A stretch of DNA of 5,746 nucleotides, taken from Comamonadaceae bacterium. Its GTDB lineage: Bacteria; Pseudomonadota; Gammaproteobacteria; Burkholderiales; Burkholderiaceae_C. Location of the stretch: positions 1 through 5,746 of the forward strand of contig CANGCZ010000113.1 of NCBI GenBank assembly GCA_947452325.1. The letters are read 5' to 3'. The notes beneath the pieces were generated by a model that saw only the letters and a program-made list of their open reading frames with translations, did not search any database and was not told where the DNA came from. Shown here piece after piece: positions 1 to 5,712 of this stretch (position 1 is the first letter of the stretch; every line of letters begins with the position of its first letter). Both the position numbers and the translations under genes were made by a program.

Positions 1-117
1 ATTCTGACTGTCAAATTATTTAGATATTTTGCATAGGTGCGCAACGGCAATCTTAAAATAAGCTCGCTACTCAATAAGGCGCAAGCTTGCAGTACAAAAA
101 GCTGCCAAAGATTCAGA
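1..117. other. Intergenic stretch downstream of the small membrane protein gene
   Basis: No gene, RNA or convincing terminator is visible here. It holds a 10-base perfect palindrome GCAAGCTTGC at 81-90, too short and lacking a U-tract to be a terminator of the minus-strand genes. At 9-14 the minus strand reads TTGACA, a perfect -35 hexamer for a leftward promoter, but its -10 would lie outside the window. Confidence 0.4.
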
Positions 118-324
118 TCAAGATTGATCATCAGATTTATTAATTGTCTTATGCTTTTTCAAAAAACGTTTAAAAGGATAGTATATAAGACCGGCTATAG
201 CCAATACTAGTGAAAAAAGTATTCCCAATACCGATGCAATCACACCTGCACCCATACCAGGTCCGATGTAAGCGTGAACGGGAAAACTGATAATTAATAA
301 TGCGATTAGAAAGAAATTTTTCAT
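118..324 (-). CDS. Small exported membrane protein with YIGPG motif (68 aa), translationally coupled to the sulfotransferase-like gene
   Basis: Function unknown. Residues 1-18 form a signal peptide (Lys2, hydrophobic core, VHA cleavage site). The glycine-rich motif YIGPGMGAG follows at 19-27, then one membrane span at about 28-50, then a basic tail (FKRFLKKHK, 51-59) and a hydrophilic end. The charge pattern suggests the glycine-rich N-terminus lies in the periplasm and the tail in the cytoplasm. I chose the ATG at 324 because it overlaps the upstream stop codon as ATGA, the classic arrangement for translational coupling; a TTG two codons earlier (330) is possible but less likely. No clear Shine-Dalgarno is visible, which fits reinitiation. 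From memory, similar short YIGPG-type proteins occur beside arylsulfotransferase-like and surface-polysaccharide genes, so a partner or anchor role is inferred, not shown. Codon use is AT-rich like its partner gene. Confidence 0.8.
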   Translation of the reverse strand: MKNFFLIALLIISFPVHAYIGPGMGAGVIASVLGILFSLVLAIAGLIYYPFKRFLKKHKTINKSDDQS

Positions 325-1709
325 GAGCAATTTTTTTGAGTTAAAGATATGCGTACTTTGTCGCCAAGTTCACGCGAGACAATGCGCGACCAATTGAGGA
401 AGTGTGTTTTTCCATTACTGGCTCGATTGATGAATTGCCAACTGACTGAACCATCAGGCAGAAATTGGATAAGGCGTCCGTAATTGGATTCTTCGACAAA
501 GATTTCCTGGCCAATAATTTTTCCTCGCCCTTCAGTTATGGTCCGCAACTCAAGCTTTTCAAAGCCAGGCTGCCAAGGCGTAGTAACCTCATCTTTAAGA
601 AAGTCATAAACAAAAATATTATTGCTTCTGCGAACTGTCAAACCAATCATACCGGTGGTGAATGCGTTGTTGTTGAAAATAGAAATTTGATGATCGTTAA
701 CAATACTTACATCATGCTGATGTATCCAAGGTCCTTGTTTGTGCCATATGATTTTGTTTGTCGAAGGACGGTACAAAATAAGCATTGATTGATTACGTAA
801 ACTTAGAAAAACATCGCCTTTTTTCCAAAATTTCCCATCGATTAATACGGGTTGGATATCGTTTAAATGTATTGGATCAAGCTCTACTGACTCACTCTTT
901 CCATAGACAAGGTAGCTCAACCCGTTGTCTTCCAGTATTTTAATTACAGATTTTTCATATATAACCTCACCCTTAAGTGAAATTAAGGTGATCCCATCAT
1001 TTTGAATTTTTTTGTTATCTACAGTGGATGTTTTATTTTCAATTTTACTTGGCGACCAGAAGTTTCCGGAATGATCTCTTTCGAGTGAGTGGTGATAAAT
1101 CGCATCATCTTGAAAAAGCGATATCCTCGAACAAGTATCTAATCTAACGATAGGCGAACCAGCCGAGTGCGTGTATATATTCCCGTCCTCACTTAAATAA
1201 GCGTGTTGATTGGCAAACCTTTTTTCCGAGCTATTTATGAGGAAATCTCCCAGATTTGACTTTAGCTTTGAATCAGACCAAATAGCATCTACACCTGTGA
1301 ATTTCCATTGGTGAATTTTTTCATGTGTATTCAAATCCCATAACTCTGAAACGGAACGATTCAAATCACCGTCATAGCGGTTCACAAGCACATAACCGAG
1401 ATCGGGACGTGAACCAGGTGTGTAATTAAACGAGAATCCTGACTGACCTGCAAAGCGTTGCTCAGGAGTGTAAGTGGGATCACCTTGAAGTTCCAGCACC
1501 TTTTTTACAACCGATGGAAATTCTGCAACTGAACCGACAACCGGCCCAAGTCCTTTGAGCTGATGTCCACCTAAATAATAATGCCGAACAGCTGCAGCAA
1601 GTAAAAGTGTAAATACAGCTCCGAATATTATTATTAATAAAAAAAACCATAGTGGAATTTTTTTATAAAGCAGGGTCTCTAATTTAGATGAATAACTACA
1701 CATTTTCAT
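321..1709 (-). CDS. Membrane-anchored arylsulfotransferase-family protein (PAPS-independent sulfotransferase-like beta-propeller)
   Basis: Predicted to transfer sulfate between phenolic or other hydroxyl compounds in the periplasm; the real donor and acceptor are unknown. It has 462 residues: a short basic N-terminus, one transmembrane anchor at about 18-40 (inside to outside), then repeated beta-strand segments typical of a propeller. Family landmarks appear in order: HHSL at 206-209, DPIHLND at 278-284, SLRNQ at 303-307 and IHQHD at 329-333. By motif order, His206/207, His281 with Asn283, Arg305 and His332 match the catalytic His, His-x-Asn, Arg and sulfate-accepting His of characterised bacterial arylsulfate sulfotransferases. 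There are only three cysteines (4, 193, 461), so the disulfide that the E. coli-type enzyme gets from DsbL appears absent. Two ATGs (1709 and 1703) could start it; a weak AAGG lies 13 bases before the first. Its stop overlaps the next gene's ATG. AT-rich composition suggests acquisition. The family call is fairly sure, the substrate is not. Confidence 0.78.
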   Translation of the reverse strand: MKMCSYSSKLETLLYKKIPLWFFLLIIIFGAVFTLLLAAAVRHYYLGGHQLKGLGPVVGSVAEFPSVVKKVLELQGDPTYTPEQRFAGQSGFSFNYTPGSRPDLGYVLVNRYDGDLNRSVSELWDLNTHEKIHQWKFTGVDAIWSDSKLKSNLGDFLINSSEKRFANQHAYLSEDGNIYTHSAGSPIVRLDTCSRISLFQDDAIYHHSLERDHSGNFWSPSKIENKTSTVDNKKIQNDGITLISLKGEVIYEKSVIKILEDNGLSYLVYGKSESVELDPIHLNDIQPVLIDGKFWKKGDVFLSLRNQSMLILYRPSTNKIIWHKQGPWIHQHDVSIVNDHQISIFNNNAFTTGMIGLTVRRSNNIFVYDFLKDEVTTPWQPGFEKLELRTITEGRGKIIGQEIFVEESNYGRLIQFLPDGSVSWQFINRASNGKTHFLNWSRIVSRELGDKVRISLTQKNCS

Positions 1710-1860
1710 TTATTATACTAAGCCTTGAATTCATTTTGTTAGATTCTTGTTTAACTTATTACTGTTTTGATATATGTATTTTTTATAATAAAAATATATT
1801 GAATTATTAAATATTATTTTAAAATTAATTTAATGTCTCAATATAACCTTAAAGTAATTC
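1710..1860. other. Extremely AT-rich divergent intergenic region
   Basis: This stretch separates the minus-strand cassette from the plus-strand TPR gene and should hold both promoters. Counting bases gives 9 G/C in 90 at 1741-1830, and only 2 in 60 at 1771-1830. Many TATAAT-like words occur, so no single promoter can be picked by eye. Such DNA is a typical target for xenogeneic silencers of the H-NS/MvaT type, and it coincides with the composition change between the AT-rich left and the GC-richer right. No gene or RNA is seen in it. Confidence 0.6.
1712..1717 (-). promoter_or_regulatory. Possible -10 box close to the sulfotransferase-like start
   Basis: The minus strand reads a perfect TATAAT here, two bases before the first ATG. 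No good -35 is seen 16-18 bases upstream. Transcription from it would begin within the first codons, so the mRNA would be leaderless from the second ATG (1703). In such AT-rich DNA the match may be chance. Confidence 0.2.
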
Positions 1861-1890
1861 ATAAGTTAAGATCTAGGAGCCTATGCATCC

Positions 1891-1894
1891 GGAG
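1891..1894 (+). promoter_or_regulatory. Ribosome binding site deciding the TPR gene start
   Basis: GGAG lies 7 bases before the ATG at 1902, which begins a good signal peptide. This supports that start over the in-frame ATG at 1833, which would add 23 residues encoded partly by AT-rich intergenic DNA. A second AGGAG at 1875-1879 precedes an out-of-frame ATG (1883) by only 3 bases and is unlikely to be used. Confidence 0.7.
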
Positions 1895-1901
1895 ACTCAC
1901 C

Positions 1902-2576
1902 ATGCACCACACTTTCGGTCCCGTTTTGGCCAAGCTCAGCCTTTGTGCATGGGTGCTGCTGTTCGCCTACCCTGCACAAGCCAACGAATCGGCAAGTCCG
2001 TCCGACTACCAGCAAGCGCAAGAAGATGTGGCGCACGGCAACACAGCGCAACGCATCAACGGTTTGAATCGCTTGTCTCAAATCGGAACGGCTGCTGACG
2101 CATCCACGGTGTACCCCTTGCTCAGCGATGCCGACCCGTCTGTCCGCAGCGTGGCCCAGGCAGTGATATGGCAACTCTGGGGCCATTCAGGCGACGCCGC
2201 CATTGACCGTGAATACCAGCAAGGCGTTGAATTGATGAGTGCTGGCGATTTGACGCATGCTATTGATATGTTCACTCACATCATCGAGATTCAGCCTGTA
2301 TTTGCCGAGGCATGGAACAAGCGCGCAACTTTGTACTTCATGATCGGGCAATACGATTTGTCCATCTTGGACTGCGAAGAAGTGCTCAAACGCGTACCTC
2401 AGCATTTCGGTGCACTGTCCGGCTACGCCAGAATGCTGGTGGACAAAGGACAGTTTGAACGCGCGCTCGACTACATGGAACGCGCCAACCTCATCAATCC
2501 GCAAATGCCAAATGCGGCAGAGATGATTTTGCAATTGCGCAAACAAATATCGGCAAAAAAGAAAAATATGGTGTGA
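1902..2576 (+). CDS. Exported HEAT/TPR repeat protein (224 aa)
   Basis: Probably a periplasmic protein-interaction or scaffold protein; no specific partner can be named. Residues 1-27 form a signal peptide with an AQA cleavage site before Asn28. Residues about 51-92 resemble one HEAT-like helical pair (RINGLNRLSQIG, then LSDADPSVRSVAQAVIWQL). Three tetratricopeptide repeats follow at about 104-134, 136-168 and 169-201, with the usual small/aromatic residues (AEAWNKRATLYFMIGQYDLSILD in the second, split across its two helices). The C-terminus ends in a lysine-rich tail. There is no catalytic domain. Composition matches the right side of the window rather than the AT-rich cassette, so this looks like the first host-type gene past the boundary. 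It is transcribed toward the tRNA pair, and the bidirectional hairpin at 2699-2723 is its nearest terminator. Confidence 0.82.
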   Translation: MHHTFGPVLAKLSLCAWVLLFAYPAQANESASPSDYQQAQEDVAHGNTAQRINGLNRLSQIGTAADASTVYPLLSDADPSVRSVAQAVIWQLWGHSGDAAIDREYQQGVELMSAGDLTHAIDMFTHIIEIQPVFAEAWNKRATLYFMIGQYDLSILDCEEVLKRVPQHFGALSGYARMLVDKGQFERALDYMERANLINPQMPNAAEMILQLRKQISAKKKNMV

Positions 2577-2613
2577 CGCTTTGCCAACCGGCCTTGCCTC
2601 AGTCCAGCCGGAA

Positions 2614-2690
2614 TGGCCTGCCCGGAGGGGATCGAACCCCCGACCCACAGCTTAGAAGGCTGTTGCTCTATCCAACTGAGCTACGGGCAG
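2614..2690 (-). tRNA. tRNA-Arg (anticodon TCT), CCA encoded
   Basis: Read on the minus strand this folds as a full cloverleaf. The 7-bp acceptor CTGCCCG pairs with CGGGCAG. The D-arm reads GCTCAGTTGGATAGAGC. The anticodon stem ACAGC/GCTGT encloses the loop CTTCTAA, giving anticodon TCT, which reads AGA. The T-arm GGGGG/CCCTC (one G-T pair) closes the loop TTCGATC. The discriminator is G at 2617 and CCA is encoded at 2616-2614. The acceptor starts with a C1-G72 pair. It lies downstream of tRNA-Pro on the same strand, with a strong hairpin between them and no obvious promoter of its own. Confidence 0.96.
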
Positions 2691-2698
2691 AATCCATG

Positions 2699-2729
2699 AA
2701 AAAAGGCCTGTAAGGCCTTTTTTGTTTTT
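2699..2729. terminator. Bidirectional intrinsic terminator between the two tRNA genes
   Basis: A perfect 11-bp inverted repeat, AAAAAAGGCCT at 2699-2709 and AGGCCTTTTTT at 2713-2723, has a 3-base loop. On the plus strand the T-run continues after one G (2725-2729), giving a long U-tract suited to ending the TPR-gene transcript. On the minus strand it has six Us and sits 9 bases after the tRNA-Pro CCA end, so it can also end the tRNA-Pro transcript. Confidence 0.85.
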
Positions 2730-2732
2730 AAA

Positions 2733-2809
<77 letters not shown>

Positions 2810-2817
2810 ATGAGTCG

Positions 2818-2823
2818 ATTCTA
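2818..2823 (-). promoter_or_regulatory. Possible -10 box for tRNA-Pro
   Basis: The minus strand reads TAGAAT (5 of 6 to consensus), placing a start about 7 bases on, within a few bases of the tRNA 5' end at 2809. No good -35 is visible, so this is weak. Confidence 0.25.
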
Positions 2824-2849
2824 CTCGCACCGGCGATGTGAAATGCGTT

Positions 2850-2869
2850 CCATGCATTTTCTTGCATGG
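2850..2869. promoter_or_regulatory. Candidate operator: TGCA-N6-TGCA palindrome upstream of the benzoate-CoA ligase gene
   Basis: CCATGCA at 2850-2856 and TGCATGG at 2863-2869 form perfect 7-bp inverted arms with a 6-base spacer. The core TGCA-N6-TGCA resembles the TGCA repeats I recall for operators of BzdR, the benzoyl-CoA-responsive repressor of anaerobic benzoate genes, and its paralogue BoxR of the box pathway. It lies 48 bases before the ligase ATG and overlaps the most plausible -35. Binding by BoxR is inference; the palindrome is directly seen. A hairpin terminator is unlikely because no T-run follows. Confidence 0.55.
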
Positions 2870-2884
2870 TGTGTCGGCAATAAT
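2857..2884 (+). promoter_or_regulatory. Candidate promoter for the ligase-transporter operon
   Basis: A possible -10 AATAAT at 2879-2884 (5 of 6 to consensus) lies 16 bases after a poor -35, TTTTCT at 2857-2862. The start would be near 2891, leaving a leader of about 27 bases. The -35 falls inside the TGCA palindrome, so a protein bound there would block polymerase. The weak -35 lowers certainty. Confidence 0.3.
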
Positions 2885-2917
2885 CATCGCATTCACATGC
2901 TTTAACCGCTTGTTTCC

Positions 2918-4489
2918 ATGCATCTCAGCCAAGCAGATCACTCAGTCACGCCGCCGCTAATTGACATTCCCCGGGTGTACAACGCAGCGGCCGATTTGCT
3001 GTTGCGCCACAGCGTGCGCGCTGACAAAGCGGCTTACGTCGACGCCGTCAGCGGCGCGAGTCTGAGCTACTCGCAATTGAACGAACAGTCTCACCGGTTT
3101 GCACAAGCTTTGCTCAACCTGGGCCTGCAACAGGAAGATCGGGTGCTGCTGTGCATGCACGACAGCTTGCAGTGGCCGGTGGCGTTTTTGGGCTGCATGC
3201 TGGCCGGAGTGGTGCCCGTGGCGGTCAATACCTTGCTTACCTCTCAGGACTACGCCTTCATGTTGCAGGATTCGCGCTCGCGCGGGCTGCTGGTGTCCAA
3301 GGCTTTGTGGCCGGTGTTTGAGCCTGTCATTGATCAATGCCCGCATTTGAAATGCATTTTGACCGACGCGACGGACACCGTGCCCGGCGCTAAGGCTGTC
3401 ACCGAGCTGATTCAGCAAAACCCGCCGCTGGCAAACGCCGCTCACACATTGGCTGACGATGTGTGTTGCTGGCTGTACTCCAGCGGCTCCACCGGCTCCC
3501 CCAAGGGCACGGTGCATTTGCACAGCCACATCATTCAAACCGCCGAGTTGTATGGCCGCGCGGTGCTGGGCTTGCAGGAAAACGATGTGGTGTTTTCAGC
3601 AGCCAAGCTTTTTTTCGCCTACGGTCTGGGCAATGCGCTGAGCTTTCCATTGGCCGTCGGTGCAACCACGGTACTGCTTGGCGCGCGTCCCACGCCAGCC
3701 GATGTGTTTCACGTCATGCAAACGCATCAACCCACGGTGTTTTACGGTGTGCCCACTTTGTTTGCGGGCTTGTTGGCACATGCCGGCCGCCCGTCTGCCC
3801 AACAACTGAATCTGCGGGTGTGCACCAGCGCGGGAGAGGCTTTGCCCGCCGAAATCGGCCACAAATGGCAAGCCGAATACGGGGTGGAAATACTCGATGG
3901 CATCGGTTCAACAGAAATGTTGCATATCTTTTTGTCCAACCAACCCGGCCGCGTGCGTTACGGCACCACCGGCCAAGCCGTGCCCGGTTACCGGTTGCGA
4001 CTGGTGAATGACCAAGGCGCTGAGTGCGGCGTCGGTGAGCTGGGGGAATTGCAAATCAGCGGCCCCAGCTCTGCGCTGATGTATTGGAACAACCGCGAAA
4101 AAACCAAACACACGTTTGCAGGTGAATGGACGCGCAGCGGCGACAAATACAGCCGCGATGCTGACGGTTACTACACTTATGGCGGCCGCTCAGACGATAT
4201 GTTGAAAGTCGGCGGCATTTATGTCTCGCCGTTTGAAGTGGAAGCCTCATTGATGACCCACCCTGCCGTGCTTGAAGCCGCCGTGGTCGGTCAGGCCGAT
4301 GAAGAAGGATTGGTCAAACCCAAAGCCTATGTGGTGTTGAAACCAGGTCAGGTGGTTGACGATACTGAATTGAAAGCCCACGTGAAAAGCCAATTGGCAC
4401 CCTACAAATACCCTCGCTGGGTGGCGTTTGTGCCTGAACTGCCCAAAACCGCCACCGGCAAAATCCAGCGGTTTAAACTGAGGGCTTGA
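2918..4489 (+). CDS. bclA: Benzoate-CoA ligase family enzyme (aryl-CoA synthetase)
   Basis: Activates benzoate or a close relative (hydroxy-, amino- or fluorobenzoate) with ATP to an acyl-adenylate, then to the CoA thioester, in the cytoplasm. This is the first step of benzoyl-CoA degradation. The 523-residue length fits the family. The phosphate-binding loop is YSSGSTGSPKG at 187-197. The region FSAAKLFFAYGLGN (226-239) and the motif DGIGSTEMLHIF (327-338) are typical of benzoate-CoA ligases rather than acetyl- or long-chain acyl-CoA synthetases. SGDKY (407-411) carries the ATP-ribose aspartate, GRSDDMLKVGG (423-433) the hinge, and TATGKIQR (511-518) the catalytic Lys515. The N-terminal IDIPRVYNAAADLL is also family-like and supports the ATG at 2918, although no clear Shine-Dalgarno precedes it. 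An importer gene follows after 38 bases. Family sure; exact substrate not. The symbol is by analogy. Confidence 0.93.
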   Translation: MHLSQADHSVTPPLIDIPRVYNAAADLLLRHSVRADKAAYVDAVSGASLSYSQLNEQSHRFAQALLNLGLQQEDRVLLCMHDSLQWPVAFLGCMLAGVVPVAVNTLLTSQDYAFMLQDSRSRGLLVSKALWPVFEPVIDQCPHLKCILTDATDTVPGAKAVTELIQQNPPLANAAHTLADDVCCWLYSSGSTGSPKGTVHLHSHIIQTAELYGRAVLGLQENDVVFSAAKLFFAYGLGNALSFPLAVGATTVLLGARPTPADVFHVMQTHQPTVFYGVPTLFAGLLAHAGRPSAQQLNLRVCTSAGEALPAEIGHKWQAEYGVEILDGIGSTEMLHIFLSNQPGRVRYGTTGQAVPGYRLRLVNDQGAECGVGELGELQISGPSSALMYWNNREKTKHTFAGEWTRSGDKYSRDADGYYTYGGRSDDMLKVGGIYVSPFEVEASLMTHPAVLEAAVVGQADEEGLVKPKAYVVLKPGQVVDDTELKAHVKSQLAPYKYPRWVAFVPELPKTATGKIQRFKLRA

Positions 4490-4517
4490 CTGCCCGCCCT
4501 GCTTACCTGCCTTTTCT

Positions 4518-4523
4518 GGAGAA
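4518..4523 (+). promoter_or_regulatory. Ribosome binding site deciding the substrate-binding protein start
   Basis: GGAGAA ends 4 bases before the ATG at 4528, with 6 bases between GGAG and ATG. This favours that start over a TTG at 4486 that overlaps the ligase stop and would put 14 extra residues before a good export signal. Confidence 0.75.
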
Positions 4524-4527
4524 TTCC

Positions 4528-5712
4528 ATGACCTCGCGTCGACAAGTACTGACCCAATCCGCTGCCATTCTGGGCGCTGCCTCCACCGGACTCATGCTGC
4601 CTGCACGCGCTCAAAACGCCAAGATCCGCATCGGCATGATGTTTCCCTACACCGGCACGTTTACCCAATTGGGTGTGGCTTGCGACAACGGCTTTCGCAT
4701 GGCTTTGGAAGAAAAAGGCAACAAACTCGGGGGCCGCGAGATTGAGTACTTCAAGGTCGACGACGAGTCCGAACCGGCCAAAGGCGTGGAAAACGCCAAC
4801 AAACTGGTGCAACGCGACAAAGTAGACGTGATCATCGGCACCGTGCATTCCGGCGTGCAAATGGGCATACACAAAGTCGCTCGCGAAACCGGGGTGTTGT
4901 CCATCATCCCTAACGCAGGCTTGCACGCGGCCACGCGCGCCTTGTGTGCGCCCAACGTGTTTCGCACCTCATTCACCAACAGCCAGCCGACCTTGGCGCT
5001 GGGCAAAGTGATGATGGAAAAAGGCCACAAAAAAGCCGTTTGGATCACTTGGAAATACGCCGCCGGTGACGAAGCCGGTGAAGGTTTCAAAGAAGGCTAT
5101 CTGGCGGCAGGCGGCACCATCGTCAAAGAACTGGGCTTGCCTTTTCCCAACGTCGAATTTCAGGCTTTGCTGACCGAAATCGCTTCCATCAAACCCGATG
5201 CAGTGGCCTGTTTCTTCTCGGGCGGCGGCGCATCTAAATTCATCCGTGATTACGCAGCCGCTGGTCTGGCCGGCAAAATTCCTTTGTACGGCTCGGGCTT
5301 TTTGACCGAAGGTTTACTGGACGATGAACTCGCGCCATCGGCCCAAGGCATCATGACCACGCTGCATTACAGCGCTTCGCTGGCCAGCAAACGCAACGAT
5401 GCGTTCCGCTTAGCCTACGCCAAGATGTTCAAGATGCAACCTGATGTGTACGCGGTGCAAGGCTACGATGCCGGTCAATTGCTGCTGCAAGGCGCGGCCG
5501 CCGTCAATGGCGATTTGACCAACAAAAAAGCCTTGTACACCGCCATGGAAAACGCCGTCATCGACAGCCCGCGCGGCAAATGGACCATGAGCAAGGCGCA
5601 CAACCCGGTGCAGGATATTTACCTGCGCGTTGTCAAAGGCAAAGAAAACGTAGTGCTCGGCGTTGCCGCCAAAGCCCTGTCTGATTCCGGAGCTGGTTGC
5701 AAGCTGGGTTGA
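4528..5712 (+). CDS. Periplasmic substrate-binding protein of a LivK-type ABC importer, probably for an aromatic acid
   Basis: Captures a solute in the periplasm and delivers it to a branched-chain-amino-acid-type (LivHMGF) ABC importer. The 394-residue protein begins with SRRQVL (3-8), a hydrophobic stretch and a likely ARA cleavage site near residue 28; the paired arginines suggest Tat export, although a Sec signal is possible. The mature protein has the two-lobed type I binding-fold pattern: IRIGMMFPYTGTFTQLG (33-49), NKLVQRDKVDVIIGTVHSG (91-109), PNVFRTSFTNSQP (142-154), KPDAVACFFSGGGA (222-235) and YAVQGYDAGQLLLQGA (308-323). This is the family that includes amino-acid, urea and aromatic-acid binders. 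Position directly after a benzoate-CoA ligase suggests benzoate or a related aromatic acid as ligand; this is inferred from context, as no ligand-specific residue can be assigned. Its stop overlaps the next gene's start. Confidence 0.9.
   Translation: MTSRRQVLTQSAAILGAASTGLMLPARAQNAKIRIGMMFPYTGTFTQLGVACDNGFRMALEEKGNKLGGREIEYFKVDDESEPAKGVENANKLVQRDKVDVIIGTVHSGVQMGIHKVARETGVLSIIPNAGLHAATRALCAPNVFRTSFTNSQPTLALGKVMMEKGHKKAVWITWKYAAGDEAGEGFKEGYLAAGGTIVKELGLPFPNVEFQALLTEIASIKPDAVACFFSGGGASKFIRDYAAAGLAGKIPLYGSGFLTEGLLDDELAPSAQGIMTTLHYSASLASKRNDAFRLAYAKMFKMQPDVYAVQGYDAGQLLLQGAAAVNGDLTNKKALYTAMENAVIDSPRGKWTMSKAHNPVQDIYLRVVKGKENVVLGVAAKALSDSGAGCKLG

Noticed and set aside
9..14. Perfect TTGACA on the minus strand as a leftward promoter
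   Set aside because: The matching -10 would be outside the window, so it cannot be assessed.
465..788. Plus-strand open frame of 107 codons
   Set aside because: It lies wholly antisense to the sulfotransferase-like gene, has no good ribosome site and its translation resembles no domain; the opposite strand shows clear family motifs.
1833..1901. In-frame upstream ATG that would lengthen the TPR protein by 23 residues
   Set aside because: The extension is partly encoded by AT-rich intergenic DNA, lacks a ribosome site and would bury the signal peptide; the ATG at 1902 has GGAG at proper spacing.
1883..2098. Out-of-frame ATG with AGGAG just upstream (71 codons overlapping the TPR gene)
   Set aside because: The spacing between AGGAG and ATG is only 3 bases, and the translation is a frame-shifted copy of the TPR gene with no sensible protein features. 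A minor uORF effect cannot be excluded.
2588..2611. Possible hairpin CCGGC/GCCGG after the TPR stop and after tRNA-Arg on the minus strand
   Set aside because: The stem is only 5 bp with a 14-base loop and there is no U-tract on either side, so it is not supported as a terminator.
2614..2690. tRNA-Arg as the attachment site of an integrated island to its left
   Set aside because: The tRNA 3' end faces the AT-rich region, but no copy of its 3' sequence is found in 1-2613, no integrase is present, and a host-type gene lies between.
2957..3538. Minus-strand open frame of 193 codons inside the ligase gene, and similar long frames at 4402-4926 and 4647-5090
   Set aside because: These are antisense shadows created by GC-rich codon use; their translations are low-complexity and the plus-strand products are unmistakable.
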